Of a DNA stretch of 64,000 nt, positions 8,735 through 16,578 are shown one piece after another. Under the pieces are notes generated by a model. It was not told the DNA's origin. It searched no databases and was given only the letters and a program-made list of their open reading frames with translations. Numbering within the stretch: the first letter of the stretch is position 1; each line of letters starts with the position of its first letter. Both the position numbers and the translations under genes were made by a program. This stretch comes from Saxibacter everestensis. GTDB lineage: Bacteria > Actinomycetota > Actinomycetes > Actinomycetales > Brevibacteriaceae. Location: contig NZ_CP090958.1 of the NCBI RefSeq assembly GCF_025787225.1, forward strand, positions 3,396,550-3,460,549. Direction: 5' to 3'.

Positions 8735-10039
8735 ATGACAATCGACAAAGCTGTCAAAGGAACGAACGCAGCAACCGAGCGACTGTACCGAAAGGTGACT
8801 CGGCGAATTCTGCCGCTGTTGCTGATCTGCTACATCTTTGCGTACCTCGACCGGGTCAACATCGGATTCGCCAAGCTCGAGATGGCGAAAGACATCGGCC
8901 TGTCCGAGGCGGCCTACGGCCTGGGAGCCGGACTGTTCTTCCTCGGCTATGTCATCTTCGAGGTGCCCAGCAACCTGCTGCTGCAGAAGATCGGGACGAA
9001 GAAGACAATTTTCCGGATCATGATCCTGTGGGGCGCGACGTCTGCATCGATGATGTTCGTGAAGAACGAGACTGCTTTCTACATTGTCCGTTTCCTGCTG
9101 GGCATCTTCGAAGCCGGCTTCGCACCCGGCATCATCTTCTACTTGACCTACTGGTATTCGACCAAGAAGATGGCCGGCGCCATGGCTATCATCATGCTGG
9201 CCGGTCCGATCGGTTCGATGTTCGGCGGCCCCGTTTCCGGCTTCATCATCGGTCGCCTGCACGTCGTCGGTGGCCTCGCGGGCTGGCAATGGATGTTCCT
9301 CCTCGAAGGGATCCCCTGCATCATCCTGGCATTCCTGGTCTGGAAGTTCCTCGATGACGGTCCCGACAAGGCGACATGGCTAACGCCAGAGGAGAAGCAG
9401 ATCATCGCTGCCGAGGTCCGCAGCAAAGACGCTGAAGGCAGCCACAGTTTCGCCGCGGCGCTTCGCGATCCCGTGATCTACCTGATGGCGATCGGCTATT
9501 TTTCGTTGATCAGCGGCATCTACGCGGTGAGCTTCTGGTTGCCGACCATACTGTCTGAGAATGGCGTCACTGACATCACCACCATCGGACTGTACTCGGC
9601 GGTCCCGTACATCTTCGCCATCATCTTCATGATCTGGATTGCCAAGCGATCAGATGCAAAAGGCGAACGTACATGGCACGTGATCATCCCCGCTATCCTC
9701 GCCGGTCTCGGCCTGACTGCCGCTGCCCTCCTACACGACCAGTTCTTTGTCTCCTTCGCCGCGATCATCCTGGCCACAACCGGTCTGTGGGTTTCCTACA
9801 CAGTGTTCTGGGCCATGCCGTCCGAGCGGCTCAAGGGGACTGCCGCAGCCGGCGGCATCGCCCTGATCAACAGCATTGGCCTGCTGGGAGGCTTCGTCAG
9901 CCCCTACGTGATCGGACTGATCAAGGAATCTACCGGCAGCACCCAGGCGGGCCTGATGACGATGGTCGGCTTCCTGCTAATCGGCGTGATTTCCCTGTTC
10001 ATATCGCAGCTACCAGCGCTGAAACACCGGATATCGTGA
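8735..10039 (+). CDS. MFS transporter, anion:cation symporter (ACS) type
   Basis: 434 residues with about 12 membrane segments. The start region RRILPLLLICYIFAYLDRVN followed by IGFAKLEM is the hallmark of ACS-family transporters for sugar acids, phthalate or similar organic anions. GGPVSGFIIG and the segment near residue 120 (FLLGIFEAGFAPGIIFYLTY) fit too. The substrate cannot be named; the next gene, an M81 metallopeptidase 57 nt downstream on the same strand, suggests a peptide-like or amide-containing organic acid. Confidence 0.85.
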   Translation: MTIDKAVKGTNAATERLYRKVTRRILPLLLICYIFAYLDRVNIGFAKLEMAKDIGLSEAAYGLGAGLFFLGYVIFEVPSNLLLQKIGTKKTIFRIMILWGATSASMMFVKNETAFYIVRFLLGIFEAGFAPGIIFYLTYWYSTKKMAGAMAIIMLAGPIGSMFGGPVSGFIIGRLHVVGGLAGWQWMFLLEGIPCIILAFLVWKFLDDGPDKATWLTPEEKQIIAAEVRSKDAEGSHSFAAALRDPVIYLMAIGYFSLISGIYAVSFWLPTILSENGVTDITTIGLYSAVPYIFAIIFMIWIAKRSDAKGERTWHVIIPAILAGLGLTAAALLHDQFFVSFAAIILATTGLWVSYTVFWAMPSERLKGTAAAGGIALINSIGLLGGFVSPYVIGLIKESTGSTQAGLMTMVGFLLIGVISLFISQLPALKHRIS

Positions 10040-10096
10040 TTCCGGCCTGGCAGGCGACACCAGCAGCACCGAAGACCCCTGAAAGGCCTTAAAACC

Positions 10097-11599
10097 ATGC
10101 GCATTCTGATCGCGGGATTCCTGCACGAGACGAACACCTTTGCCCAACGACCTGCTGACTACGAGAACTTCGTCAACGGCGAAGGGTTTCCGGCCCTGCG
10201 TCGAGGCGAGGAGCTCTTTGAACTGGCGGCGGTCAACATCCCGCTCGGCGGGTTCATCAAGGCGATGGACGAGAGATCGCACGAGCTGATCCCGGTCTTG
10301 TGGTGCGCGGCATCTCCTTCGGCGCCAGTCACCTCAAGGGCCTTCGAGCTACTGGTCGGCGAAATCACCCAGGGGTGCCGGGACCACGCGCCGGACGCCG
10401 TGTACCTGGACCTGCATGGCGCAATGGTGACCGACGACTACGACGATGCGGAGGGCGAGGTTCTTCGACGGGTTAGGAGCATTGTCGGTCCCGATGTCCC
10501 GATCGTCGTGAGCCTGGATCTGCACGCAAACATGAGCAGCACGATGTTCGAGATAGCCGACGCGATGACGGCCTACCGCACCTATCCGCATGTGGACATG
10601 GCTGAGACAGGCAAAAGAAGCGTTGAGCTGCTGGAACGGTTACATCGTGGCGAAGAACTGCACTGCGCATGGCGTCGAATTCCCTTCCTGATCCCGATTA
10701 ACGCCGGAAGCACAAACTTGGAACCAGCACGAGGCATCTATGCAACACTGGACGGCCCGCTGACCGACGGATACGACCTGTCGTTCGGCGCGGGGTTCCC
10801 GGCCGCCGATATCCCGGATTGCTCACCGGTCGTCTGGGGATACGGTCCAGACGCTCAACGATTGGACGCCTTCGTAGACGAACTTGCTGCGCGGGTGGCA
10901 CGCCACGAGGGCGACTTTGTGCCTGAACTCCTGAGCCCGGATGGCGCCATGCAGCGCGCAAGCGAGTTGCTTGCTTCCGGAACTCGGCCGATCGTGATCG
11001 CCGATACTCAGGATAATCCCGGCGCCGGCGGTGAGGCGACAACCACCGGGATGCTCAGATCCCTCTTGAAACACAACATCGCAAAATCGGTACTCGGGGC
11101 AATCTGCGATCCCACGGTGGCAGCACATGCGCACGAGGTTGGGGTCGGCGCGACGATGACGGCGCGCTTCCCCGGTTCGCCGTATAGCGGGGACGCGCCC
11201 CTGGAACACGAGTTCACCGTAGCCGAACTCTCGGACGGGTACTGCCGGTTCGACGGTCCTATGATGCACGGAAACGAGCTGCACCTGGGCCCAAGCGCGC
11301 TATTGCTCAGCCGAGAGGTTGGCGTTGTCGTGACGACGCGGAAGGCGCAAATCATGGACCGCAATCAGTTCGCAATGGTCGGCGTTTCGCCCGAAGCGCA
11401 GAACGTTGTGGTGGTCAAGAGCTCCGTGCATTTCCGCGGCGACTTCCAACCTATTGCCGGAGCCGTGCTGGTTGCCCAGGCTCCCGGTCCGATGGCGGCG
11501 AACCCGGCCGATTTGAGCTGGACACGACTGGCTGAGGGAGTCCGGGTCGGGCCACTCGGGCAAGAGTTCCACCGGTCGGTCGAACTGAGCGGTTCATAA
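10097..11599 (+). CDS. M81-family metallopeptidase (MlrC-like)
   Basis: 500 residues matching the MlrC/M81 family. The start MRILIAGFLHETNTFA supplies His/Glu, followed by LDLHGAM with the acidic DDYDDAEG, SLDLHANM and YPHVDMAETG; these are the conserved metal-binding stretches. MlrC is known for cleaving linear microcystin fragments, but most homologues in soil bacteria are uncharacterised. Together with the ACS transporter and the divergent Lrp-like regulator it forms a small uptake-hydrolysis module. Cytoplasmic; no signal peptide. Confidence 0.85.
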   Translation: MRILIAGFLHETNTFAQRPADYENFVNGEGFPALRRGEELFELAAVNIPLGGFIKAMDERSHELIPVLWCAASPSAPVTSRAFELLVGEITQGCRDHAPDAVYLDLHGAMVTDDYDDAEGEVLRRVRSIVGPDVPIVVSLDLHANMSSTMFEIADAMTAYRTYPHVDMAETGKRSVELLERLHRGEELHCAWRRIPFLIPINAGSTNLEPARGIYATLDGPLTDGYDLSFGAGFPAADIPDCSPVVWGYGPDAQRLDAFVDELAARVARHEGDFVPELLSPDGAMQRASELLASGTRPIVIADTQDNPGAGGEATTTGMLRSLLKHNIAKSVLGAICDPTVAAHAHEVGVGATMTARFPGSPYSGDAPLEHEFTVAELSDGYCRFDGPMMHGNELHLGPSALLLSREVGVVVTTRKAQIMDRNQFAMVGVSPEAQNVVVVKSSVHFRGDFQPIAGAVLVAQAPGPMAANPADLSWTRLAEGVRVGPLGQEFHRSVELSGS

Positions 11600-11657
11600 G
11601 CAAAGTTCTGCCGCTCCGGCGGAGCTCACGATCGCGAATTCCCCGCCGGCGCTGAGT

Positions 11658-12095
11658 TCACTCCTGCACTCGCTCCCAGCTGGAGACCGGGCCAGGGATT
11701 GTGGTGAAAAGCGGATGCGGGGCCGGGCTGGCTTCGTCGACCCAGCGCCTGGCGACGTCGGGGCTCCGCGTGTTGAGCTTGGCCAGAAGATGGGACCATT
11801 CATAGCCCAGTTGGCCTGAGGTAACCGGGATCAGCGGGCCAGGTTGCGGTTGCCGATTGATCTTCCCGCGGTCGAAACGATAGCCGCGGCTGTCCGCCTC
11901 ATCTGCGATGCCGGCTAAATAGCTCGCGACGGCGGCGGCCGGCTCGGCCTGAGCCCTGAACCGTTCCAGCTGCGGGTGGTTGCTGTAACCGCCTGCCGGC
12001 TTCGCGAGCACCGATTGCGCAAGCAGTGCCTCCCGCCAGCATGCGGTGAGTGCCTGGCGATCGAAGTAGCGGGGATGTACGGACCAAAGCCTCAT
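11658..12095 (-). CDS. Pyrimidine dimer DNA glycosylase-like protein
   Basis: 145 residues beginning MRLWSVHPRYFDRQALTACW, followed by REALLAQSVL and HPQLERFR. This matches the Pyr_excise family related to T4 endonuclease V, which repairs UV-induced pyrimidine dimers. The start at 12095 is preferred over an upstream ATG at 12149 because the family begins at MRLW. Monocistronic on the minus strand, 84 nt after the SRPBCC gene. Confidence 0.75.
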   Translation of the reverse strand: MRLWSVHPRYFDRQALTACWREALLAQSVLAKPAGGYSNHPQLERFRAQAEPAAAVASYLAGIADEADSRGYRFDRGKINRQPQPGPLIPVTSGQLGYEWSHLLAKLNTRSPDVARRWVDEASPAPHPLFTTIPGPVSSWERVQE

Positions 12096-12179
12096 GATCG
12101 CGATCCAGCCTGGCCCGCGGAGCGGGATGCGGTGAGGGCCGCGGACCACCGGCCCGCGACCCTCACCATAGGAAAGCCA

Positions 12180-12632
12180 CTAGCCAACGTGGCCGCGCCA
12201 TCCACCATTTTGATTGGCTGGATCCTCGACGAAGTCCTTAAAACTGGCAAGGTCCTTCTTAATCGCGCGATCGTCGACTCCGAAGGCGGCACCCAGCTTT
12301 TCCAGCGCGCCTTCCGCCGCCCAGTCGAGCTGCACGGTCACCCTGGTCGTTGCATCACTGAGCTTGTGAAATGTCACGACACCGGCGTGGTTCTCTTCGC
12401 CGCCGATGCTGTTCCAGGCAACGCGCTCGTCGGGGTTCTGCTCGGTTATCTCAGCATCGAACTCACGCTCGGCGCCTGCGATTTTCACCTTCCAGTGTGT
12501 GTGCGTGTCGTCGATCTGGGTGACCGATTCAACGAAGTTGAGAAAGTGGGGAAATGATTCGAACTGGGTCCACTGGTTGTAGGCAACGCTGACCGGGACG
12601 TCAACGTCGATTGTTTCGATGACTTGTGTCAT
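12180..12632 (-). CDS. SRPBCC-family protein (cyclase/dehydrase-like)
   Basis: 150-residue START/Bet v1-like protein. The pattern VDVPVSVAYNQWTQFESFPHF followed by NPDERVAWNSIGG is typical of the polyketide cyclase/dehydrase group often annotated as coenzyme Q-binding or stress proteins. The ATG at 12632 has GAAAGGA upstream. It overlaps the end of the MarR gene by 32 nt, so the two are cotranscribed. Biochemical role unknown. Confidence 0.82.
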   Translation of the reverse strand: MTQVIETIDVDVPVSVAYNQWTQFESFPHFLNFVESVTQIDDTHTHWKVKIAGAEREFDAEITEQNPDERVAWNSIGGEENHAGVVTFHKLSDATTRVTVQLDWAAEGALEKLGAAFGVDDRAIKKDLASFKDFVEDPANQNGGWRGHVG

Positions 12633-13209
12633 TTCGTGTTCCTTTCGATCCGGGCGATTCCGTGCCAAGCGGCACGGTCGGGGGCAGCGTGCCGGGCGCT
12701 GCTACCTCTTTGGGAGCGTCAACTGCGGCGCTCAACAGATTCAGGAAGTTGATCACGGTTTCCTGCTGGTCACGGGTCAGGTTCTCCGCGACGGCAAGCA
12801 TCCGTTCATGCATGGAGCTGAGGGTTTTCCGCACCTCGAGATGGGCGGCCGGCGTGACGTGCAGCAGCTGCGCCCGATGATCATTGGGGTTAACTTCGCG
12901 GCGAAGGTGCCCCGAGCCAACCAGACGCGCAAGTAGCTTCGCGGTAGCCGCAGACGAAATTCCAAGTAAGCGTGCCAGGTCCTTTGGAGCGATTGCACGT
13001 CCGCTCGGTTCGGCCGAGATCAGGTGACGCAGAGCGCGCAGGTCGCTTTCATTCATGTCCATCTCGACTCTGAGACGTTCACGCATTGCGGAGTCGGCAG
13101 CGTGGAAGCGGCGCAATGCCCGGAGCACCAAGACGGCAGGTTCGGCGGCGCCGTCCCTATCGGCATACCAATAGCTGGTCGGCACCCGATCGCTCTCCCT
13201 GGCAACCAT
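12601..13209 (-). CDS. MarR-family transcriptional regulator
   Basis: 202 residues with a winged helix of MarR type (DLARLLGISSAATAKLLARLVGSGHL, ending with the wing EVNPNDHRAQLLHVTP near residue 105). A basic, low-complexity C-terminal tail of roughly 35 residues overlaps the next gene. An 11-bp-arm perfect palindrome lies immediately upstream at 13228-13252, so it is probably autoregulated. A TACCAT -10-like hexamer six bases before the ATG suggests a leaderless mRNA. Confidence 0.88.
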   Translation of the reverse strand: MVARESDRVPTSYWYADRDGAAEPAVLVLRALRRFHAADSAMRERLRVEMDMNESDLRALRHLISAEPSGRAIAPKDLARLLGISSAATAKLLARLVGSGHLRREVNPNDHRAQLLHVTPAAHLEVRKTLSSMHERMLAVAENLTRDQQETVINFLNLLSAAVDAPKEVAAPGTLPPTVPLGTESPGSKGTRNDTSHRNNRR

Positions 13210-13227
13210 GGCTCGATGGTATCGCAG

Positions 13228-13252
13228 ATTTAGCTAACTCGGTTAGCTAAAT
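13228..13252. promoter_or_regulatory. Perfect palindromic operator of the MarR-SRPBCC operon
   Basis: ATTTAGCTAAC-TCG-GTTAGCTAAAT: 11-bp arms, 3-bp centre, no mismatch. It is just upstream of the predicted -10 of the MarR gene, where binding would block transcription. TTAGCTAA occurs in each arm. Confidence 0.8.
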
Positions 13253-13525
13253 CATCGTCCAGGCTGTCAGATGCCGAGACGAAGGCTGCGCAGCTTGCGA
13301 TTCTGAGCCGGCCTGGACGGCGGGAGCTGAAAACCCCGGGCTACGACGCGGCAGAAGTTGAACAGCCGTCCCGGCCAGGCTCCCGTAAAGCAGAGTCCGA
13401 ATGTCCCCGCCTTATAGCCGGGGGCCGCGGCGAAGAGCTGACTTCGAAGACAAGCTGTAACTGTCAATCGCTGCTTGAGTCGCAGCCATCGAGTGACTGT
13501 CAGTGCTGGGTGGGAGCATGGGGTT
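13253..13525. other. Intergenic stretch with no gene recognised
   Basis: This 273-nt GC-rich stretch lies between the divergent MarR and HNH genes. I see no supported ORF, tRNA or repeat. A minus-strand open frame continues from the HNH gene into it and looks like a shadow. Confidence 0.5.
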
Positions 13526-15328
13526 ATGGAAAGCAATGGTGCTTCGCATAACCGCAGGGATGACAGTCGTCCGGCGGTTGATGGCGTCGGCTCGGCGCCG
13601 CTCGGCGTTGCTGCCAGTGATGTCACCGTTGATGAGTGTTGGTTGCTGGTCGAGGGTGCGGTGGCTGAGGCCGTGTCTGGGGTGGTGAGCGCGGATTCGC
13701 TGAGACTGTTGCGGAGCGTGTTGGACCGCTCCCTGGCCTGTGACTTCGGTGAGTACGTCGTCTTGTTGGAGCGGCTCGATGAGGCGGAGGACCTGCCGGA
13801 GGAACTCCGGGTCGACGTGATCCGGGCCTGGGAACGCGTGTCCGCCAGCGCCCGGGCCCGCCAGGACGACCAGCTGGCGGACCACCGGGCGAACGCCGCT
13901 GCTGCCGCGGCCCGGGTGTACCGCGCCCAACCGGCAGGGAGTACCCGGCCTGGGGTGGAGGAGTTGGAGCGGTTCGCCCGGATGGAAGTCACCGCCGCCC
14001 TGAAATGGACCGATGGGCACGCTAAACGCCGGATCGATCAGGCGTCCCGGGTGATCGACCGGCTGCCGAGTACGCACGTCCTGCACCGTGCCGCGGTGCT
14101 CAGTTCAAGCCAGGTCGCGGTGCTGGATGAGAACTCGAAAGACTTCGACGCCTATCAGGCGTCGGCGTTCGAGATGTGGCTGCTACCGAAAATCCCGGAA
14201 CTCACCGTAGCGAAAACCCGGCGCCTCGCGGCACGGTATTGCGCGAATCTGTGCCCGGAGATCCTCAGCGACCGACACGAACAGGCCCTCACGAGACGGT
14301 GCGTGAAGAAGCAGGCGTGTCCGGACGGGATGGCGATCCTGGAAGCCTATTTGCCCGCGGATGCCGCGGAAATCGTGTACAACTGCCTGACCACATTCGC
14401 CCACACCGGCCCGCCGGAGACCACAGTGTCGCAACGGCGTGCCGATGCCCTGGTCGACCTCGCCCTGGCCGGTCTCGCCGGCTACACCGAACCCGCCGGC
14501 AGAGCACTAACCACCACCTTGAACGTCACCATCCCCGCCACCCTGCTAGCCCAAACCCTGGACGACCTCGCCGCCCGCGAAGGTGGCGATAGGACAGGTG
14601 TTGGCTCTGGCGGGGCTGGAAGTGGCGACGATCAGAAGGGTGCCGTGGGAGGTCGGCCGGACGACGGCATGACGGGCAGCGGCAATGACGCGCATTCAAC
14701 TGCGGGAGGCGCGACCGCCAGCGGCAGCGCAGCCGGTGCGAGTGGTACCTCTAGCAGCAGCTCGGATGTTCCTGCCGGCGATTTTACTGGGGCTGACGCT
14801 TCCAGGAACGCAATCTCGACCGGCCCACCCACCGGGGAGCGGCCGGCTAGTGACGAGGAACCAGCCGGTGCGGCGATCCTGGCCGGATACGGCGTGATCC
14901 CACCAATACTCGCAGTCAGACTCGCTGCGGACGCCACCTGGCGGCGGATCATCACCGACCCCATCAACGGAACCGTCCTCCACATCGACAGCAGCGAGTA
15001 CCGTCCGCCCGAAGAACTCAAACGCTACGTGATCGCCCGCAGCCAACACTGCATCTTCATCGGCTGCACCGTCCCGGCACACAAATGCGACCTGGACCAT
15101 ACTGTTCCGTTTCCGGTGGGCCGGACCACCGCAGCGAACATGGGCCCGCTCTCGCGCGGGCATCACCGGCTAAAAACATTCGGACAATGGAAACTCGAAC
15201 AGCCAGACAACGGTGTCTTCCGCTGGACCGACCCACACCACCGGCAATACTGGGTCACCCCAGAACCACTGGAAAGCGAACCCCTCCACGACCTCAACCT
15301 CGCGCTGCCAGACGTCCCACCCTTCTGA
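13526..15328 (+). CDS. DUF222 domain-containing HNH endonuclease
   Basis: 600 residues. An N-terminal DUF222 region (about 50-350) is followed by a low-complexity Gly/Ser/Ala/Asp linker of roughly 90 residues and a C-terminal HNH nuclease with CIFIGCTVPAHKCDLDHTVP and later NMGPLSRGHHRLKT. These proteins (13E12 repeat family) are common and multicopy in actinobacterial genomes; their role is not established, and mobile or nucleic-acid-related functions have been proposed. I prefer the ATG at 13526 with GGGAG upstream; a GTG at 13475 is possible. It appears intact, and I see no flanking target duplications. Confidence 0.85.
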   Translation: MESNGASHNRRDDSRPAVDGVGSAPLGVAASDVTVDECWLLVEGAVAEAVSGVVSADSLRLLRSVLDRSLACDFGEYVVLLERLDEAEDLPEELRVDVIRAWERVSASARARQDDQLADHRANAAAAAARVYRAQPAGSTRPGVEELERFARMEVTAALKWTDGHAKRRIDQASRVIDRLPSTHVLHRAAVLSSSQVAVLDENSKDFDAYQASAFEMWLLPKIPELTVAKTRRLAARYCANLCPEILSDRHEQALTRRCVKKQACPDGMAILEAYLPADAAEIVYNCLTTFAHTGPPETTVSQRRADALVDLALAGLAGYTEPAGRALTTTLNVTIPATLLAQTLDDLAAREGGDRTGVGSGGAGSGDDQKGAVGGRPDDGMTGSGNDAHSTAGGATASGSAAGASGTSSSSSDVPAGDFTGADASRNAISTGPPTGERPASDEEPAGAAILAGYGVIPPILAVRLAADATWRRIITDPINGTVLHIDSSEYRPPEELKRYVIARSQHCIFIGCTVPAHKCDLDHTVPFPVGRTTAANMGPLSRGHHRLKTFGQWKLEQPDNGVFRWTDPHHRQYWVTPEPLESEPLHDLNLALPDVPPF

Positions 15329-15491
15329 CAACCGAAACCGAGACGCGCCCCGATCTGATAACCGAAAACGAGGCCGCAAGGCGATTCAATCGATCGAATC
15401 AGCACCTTGATCAGGTAGGTGTCGGACCGGCTACCGTAGAGAGTCCTAACGGCGCGGTCAACGCTCCGGCTACCCGAGATCGTGAGGACGA

Positions 15492-15722
15492 GTGCTGGGA
15501 TTCAACACCATCGAAGTGCTGCTGACGATCTTGTGGGCTCTCGGCGCTGTGGCCGCCCTCGCCAGCCTCTTCAAGGGCAGCTCGCGCTGGACAAATATTG
15601 GCACGGTCCTGATCGCCTTTGTCGTCCCAGTCCTGGGGTCGCTCTGGGCCATCAGCTACGCGGTCACGGTCTTCGCGCGAACCCGACGCTCACGGGAATT
15701 GAAGCGCCCGCAGACCCACTAG
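15492..15722 (+). CDS. Small two-pass membrane protein
   Basis: 76 residues starting at GTG (15492) with GAGGAC upstream. Two hydrophobic segments (IEVLLTILWALGAVAALASLF and NIGTVLIAFVVPVLGSLWAIS) are separated by a short charged loop, and the tail FARTRRSRELKR is basic and probably cytoplasmic. The layout resembles the PLDc_N-type small membrane proteins. Function unknown. Convergent with the ABC transporter genes at 15772. Confidence 0.65.
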   Translation: MLGFNTIEVLLTILWALGAVAALASLFKGSSRWTNIGTVLIAFVVPVLGSLWAISYAVTVFARTRRSRELKRPQTH

Positions 15723-15771
15723 TAAGGCAATGCCACTCGTCGGGAAAGGCTGCTCCCCGGACCGTCTCCCC

Positions 15772-16578
15772 TCACCGCGAGTCCGCCGGAAACAGCGGCA
15801 CGCCAATCTGCGGCACCGCCGCCAATAGTCGCTTGGTGTACTCGTGCTGTGGATCTTCCAGCACGTCCAGCACGTGGCCCTCTTCGACGATTTCGCCATG
15901 CAGCATCACGGCCACCCGTTCACAGACATGCCGCACGACGGCCAGGTTATGGCTGATGAACAGCACCGTCAGTTGCAGCGCTTCCTGCAGCTCCCTGAGC
16001 AGATTCAGCACCGAACCCTGCACCGAGACATCGAGCGCCGACGTAATCTCATCCGCCAGCAGGACATCAGGGCCAGCCGCCAATGCGCGGGCGATAGCCA
16101 CCCGTTGCCGCTGGCCGCCGGAAAGAGCTCCCGGGAGGCGGTGGGCGTAGTCAGGGTCGAGGTTGACCGTTTCCAGCAGCCGGGCGATCTCGGTGTCGCG
16201 GTCTACGACAGGCCGCGGCCGCTGTCTCCGCCGGCGGTCCAGGGCGGTTAACGACTCATCAACGGACTGGCCGACTGTTCGCCTTGGGTCAAGGCATGAC
16301 TGCGGATCCTGAAAGATCATTTGGATACGCTGGCGCTGGCGGGCAGCAACGCCTCGCGCATGGGTGACCGGCGATCCGTCGAGCAGGATGTCGCCACTGC
16401 TTGGCTCCACCAGCCCGACTGCCGCACGGGCGAGCGTCGACTTCCCCGAGCCAGACTCGCCAACCAGGCCAAGGATCCCACCCTCAGGCACCACCAGGCT
16501 CACCCGCCGGACGGCGTCAAATGAACTGGAACCGTGTCCGAAGGTGACGGTCACATCGCTGAACTCCAGGCTGCTCAC
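15772..16578 (-). CDS. Oligopeptide-type ABC transporter ATP-binding protein (DppF/OppF-like)
   Basis: 268 residues with Walker A GESGSGKS, Q-loop QMIFQDPQSCLDP, signature LSGGQRQR and Walker B VLLADEITSALD; the C-terminal oligopeptide-binding extension ends HEYTKRLLAAVP. It is the second ATPase of the importer and the last gene of the transporter operon. The GTG start overlaps the stop of the permease-ATPase fusion (GTGA), so translation is coupled. Confidence 0.9.
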   Translation of the reverse strand: MSSLEFSDVTVTFGHGSSSFDAVRRVSLVVPEGGILGLVGESGSGKSTLARAAVGLVEPSSGDILLDGSPVTHARGVAARQRQRIQMIFQDPQSCLDPRRTVGQSVDESLTALDRRRRQRPRPVVDRDTEIARLLETVNLDPDYAHRLPGALSGGQRQRVAIARALAAGPDVLLADEITSALDVSVQGSVLNLLRELQEALQLTVLFISHNLAVVRHVCERVAVMLHGEIVEEGHVLDVLEDPQHEYTKRLLAAVPQIGVPLFPADSR

